A stretch of 7,158 bases of DNA, taken from the NCBI GenBank assembly GCA_003162235.1, contig PMMN01000016.1:3139-10296 (forward strand), in the 5' to 3' direction. Made by a program: the position numbers and the translations under genes. Shown piece by piece: positions 1 to 4,137 of this stretch. The DNA is from Actinomycetota bacterium (GTDB taxonomy: Bacteria; Actinomycetota; Thermoleophilia; Gaiellales; Gaiellaceae). A model generated the notes under the pieces. The model was not told the origin of the DNA. It did no database searches and worked only from the letters and a program-made list of their open reading frames with translations. The stretch's first letter is position 1. Each line of letters opens with the position of its first letter.

Positions 1-611
1 CCGCCCGCCTGCTCGCCGGGTCCGGCTTGCGGACGCGGTGTCGGCGGCCGCGTCGCCTGTACTGGTCGCGGAGGAGCGTTCTCGCTCCAAGCCTGCTGAG
101 CAGGAGGAACGGGCGCGGGCTGGTTGTGAGTCGGGGGGGCGCCAGCGTGCGCCGGCGGAGCGTCGATGGTTGCCTCGTCCGGAGCAGCGGGCTCCTGCTC
201 GAAGGGGTCGCCGCCAATCGTGGCCAATACAGCTCCGAGCTGGGCCCGAACCCGGTTGATCTCGGCGTTCAGCCGTTCGCGCTCGGCCATGGCATCACGC
301 ACGATCTCGCGCGCCTCAGCCCGCGCCTCAGCCAGAACTCCCTCGCTTTCGCGTCGCGTCTGGTCGGTCATCTGCTGCGAAGCCCGCTCGGCCGAGATCA
401 ACGTCGTGCGCAAGAGCTGCTCCAGCTCGCGGTAGCGCACCAGCTCGCCCTCGAGCTGCTCGATCCTGTCGGCTACGTCGGCACGATCGCGCCAGACGTC
501 CTCGAAGCTTGTCACCACGTCGGCGAGAAGCTCGTCGGTCTGCCTGACCTGGTAGCCGAAGAACGCCTTACGGAGGCGGATGTGCCTGATTTCTACTGGC
601 GTCAGAGCCAT
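1..611 (-). CDS. divIVA: DivIVA domain protein (3' end outside window)
   Basis: Coiled-coil membrane-curvature protein that organises division or polar growth; it acts at the inner face of the cytoplasmic membrane. The frame is open from ATG at 611 to the left edge (203 residues visible, no stop). Residues 1-33 match the DivIVA N-terminal domain (MALTPVEIR, then FFGY at 17-20 and the DELLADV helix). A heptad-rich coiled coil runs through about 35-128, rich in Glu, Arg, Ala and Leu. From about 135 the protein becomes a Pro/Ala/Gln-rich, probably disordered tail. The start is fixed by a strong AGGGAGG at 620-626, 8 bases upstream. It follows yggT by 13 bases, the usual ylm cluster order. Family proteins have F17 and R18 as membrane-contacting residues in Bacillus subtilis; here position 18 is Phe. 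The identification is firm; the exact subgroup is not. Confidence 0.93.
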   Translation of the reverse strand, partial: MALTPVEIRHIRLRKAFFGYQVRQTDELLADVVTSFEDVWRDRADVADRIEQLEGELVRYRELEQLLRTTLISAERASQQMTDQTRRESEGVLAEARAEAREIVRDAMAERERLNAEINRVRAQLGAVLATIGGDPFEQEPAAPDEATIDAPPAHAGAPPTHNQPAPVPPAQQAWSENAPPRPVQATRPPTPRPQAGPGEQAG

Positions 612-619
612 GGTTGTTG

Positions 620-626
620 CCTCCCT
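620..626 (-). promoter_or_regulatory. Shine-Dalgarno site of divIVA
   Basis: AGGGAGG on the minus strand, 8 bases before the divIVA ATG. Its first two bases are the last two of the yggT TAG stop (625-627), so ribosomes ending yggT finish on the divIVA binding site. This supports translational coupling and decides the divIVA start. Confidence 0.85.
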
Positions 627-936
627 ATCCGAATTGGGCGAGGATCGTGTTGACCACGTAGCCGAACGCGACGAGCGCGATTACGGCGATGATCGGTGAC
701 AGGTCGAACGCCCCCAACGGCGGCAGCACACGACGGAACAGGCGCAGATACGGATCGCAGGCGTCGAACAGAAAGCGCCGTAGCCAGTTCAAGTTGCGGT
801 TGTAGGGGAGCGGCACCCAGGAACTGAGTATGTACAGGAGGATGATCAGCGAATAGACGTAAACGGAGACACTCACGAGCTGGATCGCCGTAGAGATGGC
901 CGAGCAGAGCATCGTCAAGCTGGCCTCAGTGCCCAT
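625..936 (-). CDS. yggT: YggT family membrane protein
   Basis: Small integral membrane protein of the YggT/YlmG family, encoded beside sepF and divIVA in Gram-positive bacteria and linked to division or membrane organisation; its molecular role is not settled. The 103 residues show two hydrophobic segments, about 15-38 and 80-100. Between them lies the family signature: CDPYL at 60-64, FRRVLPPLG at 67-75 and DLSP at 78-81. The length fits a single-repeat YggT protein. The ATG at 936 has no clear Shine-Dalgarno; an in-frame ATG at 912 (residue 9) has GAGG 11 bases upstream and would give 95 residues starting just before the first helix, so the true start could be either. It lies 133 bases after sepF and 13 bases before divIVA. 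Confidence 0.9.
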   Translation of the reverse strand: MGTEASLTMLCSAISTAIQLVSVSVYVYSLIILLYILSSWVPLPYNRNLNWLRRFLFDACDPYLRLFRRVLPPLGAFDLSPIIAVIALVAFGYVVNTILAQFG

Positions 937-1069
937 GTCGGCTTATTCGTTCCGCTCGCTTCTGTTCCTACGCCTCGTCATGAGACTCTTCGCTCAGCGT
1001 GAATCCGTCTCGGAACGCTAAACGTCAATTCCGTTAGGAATGTGCGAGGCGGGCCTCGCGGAATAGGCC
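937..1069 (-). promoter_or_regulatory. sepF-yggT intergenic region with two dyads and a possible promoter
   Basis: This 133-base spacer is unusually long for the cluster. Read on the minus strand from the sepF stop it holds a GC hairpin (stem 6 bp, GCGAGG/CCTCGC, 1044-1059, 4-base loop). A second dyad follows (ATTCC/GGAAT, 1028-1041, loop of 4). Then comes TTGACG (1028-1023), and 17 bases later a weak GATTCA (1005-1000). No T-run follows the first hairpin, so it is not a textbook intrinsic terminator. The arrangement could be an attenuator followed by a secondary promoter for yggT-divIVA. This is inferred from pattern only. Confidence 0.35.
1044..1059 (-). terminator. GC hairpin just after sepF (weak terminator or attenuator)
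   Basis: Perfect 6-bp stem with a 4-base loop, starting about 10 bases after the sepF stop codon in the direction of transcription. There is no U-tract, so complete Rho-independent termination is unlikely; it could give partial read-through or protect the mRNA 3' end. Confidence 0.3.
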
Positions 1070-1621
1070 CTAAGCCTGATTGAAGAAGCCGCGCTCGATC
1101 ATGCGGGCGCGCTCCTCGGCCGAGACCTCCATGTGCTGCGGCGTGAGCAGAAAGACCTTGTCGGCGACCCGCTGCATGCCGCCGTCGAGCGCGTAGGTTA
1201 GGCCGCTGGCGAAGTCCACAAGCCGTTTCGAAAGCTCGCTGTCGACGCCCTGGAGGTTGAGGATCACGGGGATGCCCTGCTTGCAGTGGTCGGCAATCTG
1301 TTGAGCGTCGTTGAAGCTGCGAGGAATGACGAGGTGCACACGAGCCGGGGAGTTGCCGTCGTCGGCCGGCGGTGGCGCCGGCTCGACCCCACGTAGGCGG
1401 GATGCCGGGCGCAGCTTCACGCCGCGCTCACGCGGGCCCTCCGGCTCGCTCCATTCGTCCTCCTCGGCCGCGCGCCGACGCGGCGTAAGTCGCCGCACGT
1501 TCGGCCGCTCGCTGTAGGTGCGCTCGGCCTCCTCGGTGGCGTAACCGTCCTCGTCCCAATCCTCTTCTTCGGCTATGCCGAAGTAGACGAGCGTCCGGTT
1601 CCAGACGTCCGCGAACCCCAT
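1070..1621 (-). CDS. sepF: cell division protein SepF
   Basis: SepF polymerises on the membrane and anchors FtsZ, helping assemble and bundle the Z-ring. With ATG at 1621 the protein has 183 residues. It starts with an amphipathic membrane-binding helix (MGFADVWNRTLVYFG, 1-15), followed by a charged, disordered linker (about 17-92, many Glu, Asp, Arg and Pro). The conserved C-terminal FtsZ-binding core begins at VHLVIPRSF (95-103), includes QGIPVILNLQ (115-124) and LDGGMQ (145-150), and runs to GFFNQA at the end. An in-frame TTG at 1699 would add 26 residues before this membrane helix. I reject it because SepF normally begins with the helix. No Shine-Dalgarno precedes the ATG, but TACAAT lies 9 bases upstream. 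It is the first gene of the sepF-yggT-divIVA block. Confidence 0.96.
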   Translation of the reverse strand: MGFADVWNRTLVYFGIAEEEDWDEDGYATEEAERTYSERPNVRRLTPRRRAAEEDEWSEPEGPRERGVKLRPASRLRGVEPAPPPADDGNSPARVHLVIPRSFNDAQQIADHCKQGIPVILNLQGVDSELSKRLVDFASGLTYALDGGMQRVADKVFLLTPQHMEVSAEERARMIERGFFNQA

Positions 1622-1630
1622 ATCGGTTCG

Positions 1631-1636
1631 ATTGTA
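1631..1636 (-). promoter_or_regulatory. possible -10 element for a leaderless sepF transcript
   Basis: TACAAT matches the bacterial -10 consensus at five of six positions and ends 9 bases before the sepF ATG, so transcription would begin within a few bases of the start codon. The absence of a Shine-Dalgarno agrees with leaderless or near-leaderless expression. No good -35 lies 16-18 bases upstream, so this remains tentative. Confidence 0.35.
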
Positions 1637-1698
1637 GCCGGGGGGGCGGTTGACATCGGCCGACGAAGGCCGTTTCTCAAAAAGTTGACTCCACCGCA

Positions 1699-1727
1699 AC
1701 CTTGTGAGAGAGTTTCACTGCTGTCAA
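1699..1727 (-). promoter_or_regulatory. candidate sigma-70-type promoter for the sepF operon
   Basis: A perfect TTGACA -35 (1727-1722) is followed after 17 bases by CAAGGT (1704-1699), which keeps only the key A at position 2 and T at position 6 of a -10. Transcription would start near 1692, giving a leader of about 70 bases before sepF. A GTGA/TCAC dyad lies in the spacer between the two hexamers and might be an operator. The weak -10 keeps confidence modest. Confidence 0.4.
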
Positions 1728-1896
1728 GCCGCCGATGAATTACCGCCTGTTCGAACCGGATCGGAGCAGACCGGTGACGCCGACCGACCGGGTCGTGCTC
1801 CGTCGATACTCGCGCCTTCAGGACGCCTACTACGCTACGCCTGCGTGGGTGTCGCCAGCCGAGCCGTAGAAGCTCGATCGCGAAGCCGAGACCACG

Positions 1897-2352
1897 ATGG
1901 GGGAAAGACGATCAGCCGAGATGCTCGCCGGAGAAGCGCTCGAGAGAGGCTCGCTCGCGGCCGGCACTTCGACGCGCCACGATGAATCTCCCGGGAATTG
2001 GAAGCCACGCCTCGGCCCCACCCATGCCCTCCTCTCCCCTGCGCAGCTCCAGGCCGCCCACCTCCTGCACGAGCGAGCCCGGCTCAGCATCCCCGAGCTG
2101 GCACGCCGTGGCTACGAGCAATGGGGGTATTCCAACGTTCACTCTGCGACGGTCGCCCTCTACCGTCTCTTCCGTCGCTACGACTATCCCCCTCGCTCGA
2201 GAGCCGAGGCGAACAGGCTGTTGGCCGAGAACGAGGCCGGGCGCTGCGCCGGCGAGACGATCTACGGCAGACCCTGCAAGCGCTCGGCGATGATCGGCCT
2301 GCGCTTCTGCCCCTACCATCGGACAGACGAGACGGAGCGAGCGGCCCGATAG
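1897..2352 (+). CDS. hypothetical protein: helix-turn-helix-like region plus C-terminal zinc knuckle
   Basis: I do not recognise this 151-residue protein as a named family. Residues 1-45 are polar and probably flexible. Residues 47-98 look like a three-helix DNA-binding fold: helix 48-60, then a turn and SIPELARRGYEQWGY (64-78), then a basic helix 82-94 ending RLFRRYDY. The C-terminus carries Cys117, Cys127, Cys138 and His141 in a C-x9-C-x10-C-x2-H arrangement with Gly and Pro between them, which resembles the small zinc knuckles of some phage and mobile-element proteins (recalled, not searched). A nucleic-acid-binding or regulatory role is inferred. An in-frame TAG at 1867 makes this ATG the most upstream possible start; no clear Shine-Dalgarno is visible, and M9 (1921) is an alternative. 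It is on the opposite strand to the division genes and is followed after 9 bases by the membrane-protein gene, probably in one transcript. Confidence 0.7.
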   Translation: MGERRSAEMLAGEALERGSLAAGTSTRHDESPGNWKPRLGPTHALLSPAQLQAAHLLHERARLSIPELARRGYEQWGYSNVHSATVALYRLFRRYDYPPRSRAEANRLLAENEAGRCAGETIYGRPCKRSAMIGLRFCPYHRTDETERAAR

Positions 2353-2361
2353 ACTCGCCGC

Positions 2362-2811
2362 GTGGGCGAGCGGCGATCACGCTGGGAAAAAGCGCTCGCC
2401 TGCACGCGCACTGAGATCCTTCTCGAGGCCCTCCTTGCCACTGTTCTGCTCGTGCTCGGGATCGCTCTCCGCCCCGACCGCTCGACCGTCCTCGTCATCG
2501 TCGGCGGCCTCGGAGCGGGACTGTTCGTGCATGTCTGCAACCGCCTCGTCCTAGCTCAGCCGCCGTTCCTGCGCCGGATCGACTGGGGAGTCGATCCCCG
2601 TTCGGCGGCGCCGCAGCGAAGCCACACCTCCGGCCTGCTCGTGGCAGTGCTGACAGCGGTTGGAATCGGAGTCGTGTACACGGCCGCCGGAAGGACATGG
2701 ACAGCGTTGATCGCCTTTTTCGGCGGCTCGTTTCTGGCCTACGCGCTAATCGCGCTCCTCCAGCGCATCTTTCTCGAACGCGATTTCGTCCGCAAGACCG
2801 CCGGGCGCTAG
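2362..2811 (+). CDS. hypothetical four-helix membrane protein
   Basis: Unrecognised 149-residue integral membrane protein. Four hydrophobic segments are visible at about 18-36, 42-65, 90-108 and 112-135. A charged N-terminus (MGERRSRWEK) precedes them, a polar loop with RIDWGVDPR (72-80) lies between helices 2 and 3, and a basic tail (RDFVRKTAGR region) follows helix 4. By the positive-inside rule both ends and the central loop are probably cytoplasmic. The start is GTG at 2362, the only start codon before the first helix; no good Shine-Dalgarno is seen. It follows the zinc-knuckle gene by 9 bases and likely shares its transcript. Its TAG overlaps the yggS TAG from the other strand. No catalytic or transporter signature was found, so no function is proposed. 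A perfect 9-bp inverted repeat lies inside the gene (2576-2597). Confidence 0.68.
   Translation: MGERRSRWEKALACTRTEILLEALLATVLLVLGIALRPDRSTVLVIVGGLGAGLFVHVCNRLVLAQPPFLRRIDWGVDPRSAAPQRSHTSGLLVAVLTAVGIGVVYTAAGRTWTALIAFFGGSFLAYALIALLQRIFLERDFVRKTAGR
2576..2597. repeat. perfect 9-bp inverted repeat, 4-base loop
   Basis: GGATCGACT and AGTCGATCC are exact reverse complements separated by GGGG. They sit in the stretch encoding RIDWGVDP, in the loop between membrane helices 2 and 3. There is no T-run, so it is not a terminator. It may be a coding-sequence coincidence or an RNA hairpin or binding site. Confidence 0.6.
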
Positions 2812-3413
2812 CTCCAGAGCGCGCTACCAACGCGAACGTAGGTCGCGCCCTCCTCGGCCGCGATGAGGTAATCCTGGCTGGTGCCCATCGAGAGCTCGGT
2901 GAGACTCAAACGCTCTGCAAGCTCGCGCAACTGCCGGAAGTAGGGACGCGAGACTTCGGGATCGTCGGCGAGCGGCGGCATCGTCATCAGGCCGCGAACC
3001 TCGACGCCGGCCTCGGCACAGCGGGCCAGAAATCCGTCGAGCCGCGCGGGCGAGACGCCTGGCTTCGACTCTTCGCCGCTCAAGTTGACCTCGACCAGCG
3101 CCGGGATCGTAAGGCGCGCGAGCGCCGATTCGCTCGCCAGCGAATGGCAGAGCTCGCAGAGCTCGCTCACCCGCGGAGCCTTCCTACTCTGCAGATGACC
3201 TATGAAATGCCAGCGGAAACTCTTTGCGTAACGCGCGTGCTTGGCGGCCAGATCCTGAGCGCGGTTCTCTCCGACCAACTCGATCCCGGCCTCGGCCAGC
3301 ACGCTCATCTCGTCGACCGAGACGTACTTGGTCGCGGCTACGACAGTAACGCTCGCTCCGACCTGCTCCTGGATCTTGTCGAAACGCTCGCGTATCTCTT
3401 CAGGCGATCGCAC
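2808..3413 (-). CDS. yggS: YggS family PLP homeostasis protein
   Basis: Cytosolic pyridoxal-phosphate-binding protein (YggS/PLPBP/YlmE family) that balances the vitamin B6 pool and indirectly amino-acid metabolism; it has no established enzymatic reaction. The PLP lysine is K29 in VAATKYV (25-31). Other family marks are GENR (48-51), HFIGHLQSRK (69-78), VEVNLSGEESKPG (107-119) and SMGTSQDY (175-182), with a GATYVRVGS phosphate-binding end (189-197). At 201 residues it is about 25-30 shorter than typical members, with a trimmed N-terminal helix and a shortened segment around 93-104. The start is GTG at 3413, supported by AGGGAG 6 bases upstream, inside the end of pgeF (14-base overlap). Its stop overlaps the convergent membrane-protein gene. 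Confidence 0.93.
   Translation of the reverse strand: MRSPEEIRERFDKIQEQVGASVTVVAATKYVSVDEMSVLAEAGIELVGENRAQDLAAKHARYAKSFRWHFIGHLQSRKAPRVSELCELCHSLASESALARLTIPALVEVNLSGEESKPGVSPARLDGFLARCAEAGVEVRGLMTMPPLADDPEVSRPYFRQLRELAERLSLTELSMGTSQDYLIAAEEGATYVRVGSALWS
3148..3165. repeat. tandem 9-base duplication inside yggS
   Basis: CAGAGCTCG occurs twice in direct tandem. Read on the minus strand it encodes ELC twice (ELCELC, residues 84-89 of YggS). It looks like a small in-frame duplication. Confidence 0.7.
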
Positions 3414-4137
3414 CGATCACTCCCTGGCGCCCGGTCAGACCTTGATCGCGCCGATGTGAGAAGAAAAGCTCGGGATGACAGGCGGTGCAGATCTCCACCC
3501 GCTCGACGCTGCTACAGCCGGCCTCCTCGAGCGCCCTCTCGCCCGCCAGCCATAGATCGACCTTGCCCCCGGCGACGACCTCGCGCCCGAAACGGCGCCG
3601 GAAACGGGCCGCGATCTCGTCGCCCACCTCGAAGCAGCACGGTCCGATCGCGGGGCCGAGCACCGCTGCAGTACGCCCGCGAGCCAGCGCTCGAGTCGCC
3701 GACTCGAGCACGCCCGCGAGCAATCCGCGCCAGCCCGCATGCGCAAGCGCGAGCGCGGGTGCACCGCCGTTCGTGCGGGCGATCGCGACCGGAAGACAGT
3801 CGGCGGTCACGAGCAGCATCCCCTGGCCGGGCTCCTCGCTCCAAAGGGCGTCACACTCGGGGAACTCGGGGTTCTTCGAGAGTAGTCCCATCGGCTCGGC
3901 GCGCCGCGCCACGGCGCCGTGCTTTTGCAGAGCCATGCTCGAGCGAGCGGGATCGATCTCCAACTCCCGGCAGAGACGCGCCCGGTTCTCGAACACCCGC
4001 TCGGGCTCGTCGCCGGTTCGCTTGCCCAGGTTGAGCGAGGTGAACGGCCCCTCGCTGACACCGCCCTGACGGGTCGAGAACGCGACCCGATAGGGGCCCG
4101 GCGCTTCCCAGCTATAGAGCAACCCCTCCAGGCTCAT
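3400..4137 (-). CDS. pgeF: PgeF / YfiH family protein (polyphenol oxidase-like laccase domain)
   Basis: Member of the YfiH/YlmD/FAMIN family. In Escherichia coli the family member edits peptidoglycan precursors by removing L-Ser misplaced at the L-Ala position; other members act on purine nucleosides as phosphorylase or deaminase. The 245 residues match the usual length. The zinc-site residues are present: His73 in QKHG, Cys114 in TADCLPV and His133 in LAHAGWRG. Further family marks are FSTRQGGVS (20-28), GPAIGPCCFEVG (161-172) and the RRDQGLTGRQG end (229-239). ATG at 4137 overlaps the stop of the upstream tRNA nucleotidyltransferase gene as ATGA, with a GGGGAAGG ribosome-binding sequence close upstream, so the two are translationally coupled. 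It precedes yggS as in other Gram-positive clusters. ftsZ, often just upstream, is not here. Confidence 0.95.
   Translation of the reverse strand: MSLEGLLYSWEAPGPYRVAFSTRQGGVSEGPFTSLNLGKRTGDEPERVFENRARLCRELEIDPARSSMALQKHGAVARRAEPMGLLSKNPEFPECDALWSEEPGQGMLLVTADCLPVAIARTNGGAPALALAHAGWRGLLAGVLESATRALARGRTAAVLGPAIGPCCFEVGDEIAARFRRRFGREVVAGGKVDLWLAGERALEEAGCSSVERVEICTACHPELFFSHRRDQGLTGRQGVIGAIA
3673..3721. repeat. 12-base direct repeats flanking a perfect 9-bp hairpin in pgeF
   Basis: ACGCCCGCGAGC occurs at 3673-3684 and 3710-3721. Between them GCTCGAGTC (3689-3697) and GACTCGAGC (3701-3709) form a perfect inverted repeat around GCC. The two direct copies are read in different codon frames (LAGV and ARGR in PgeF), so the repetition is at the DNA level and not a protein repeat. 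Confidence 0.65.

Noticed and set aside
27..653. 208-residue plus-strand open frame
   Set aside because: Antisense to divIVA, which has the family N-terminus, coiled coil and a strong Shine-Dalgarno.
1622..1699. Upstream TTG start extending SepF by 26 residues
   Set aside because: It would put a non-conserved segment before the N-terminal membrane helix, and it lies above the candidate transcription start near 1692.
1760..1802. Imperfect hairpin (GAGCA-GACC against GGTC-G-TGCTC) upstream of the 1897 gene
   Set aside because: Contains a bulge and a long loop, with no T-run or adjacent promoter; not distinguishable from chance.
1704..1985. 93-residue plus-strand open frame in the divergent region
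   Set aside because: No recognisable domain, irregular composition, overlaps the better-supported gene at 1897 and the candidate sepF promoter.
1998..2414. 138-residue plus-strand open frame overlapping the zinc-knuckle gene
   Set aside because: Pro/Arg-rich without structure; the overlapping frame has an ordered Cys/His pattern and a helix-turn-helix-like region.
3910..3921. 12-bp perfect palindrome CACGGCGCCGTG
   Set aside because: Falls on the conserved QKHGAV codons of PgeF (zinc ligand His73), so protein constraint and GC codon choice explain it.
2697..4034. 445-residue plus-strand open frame
   Set aside because: Antisense to yggS and pgeF, whose motifs are clear; the product is Arg/Pro-rich with no recognisable domain, as expected from the shadow of GC-rich genes.
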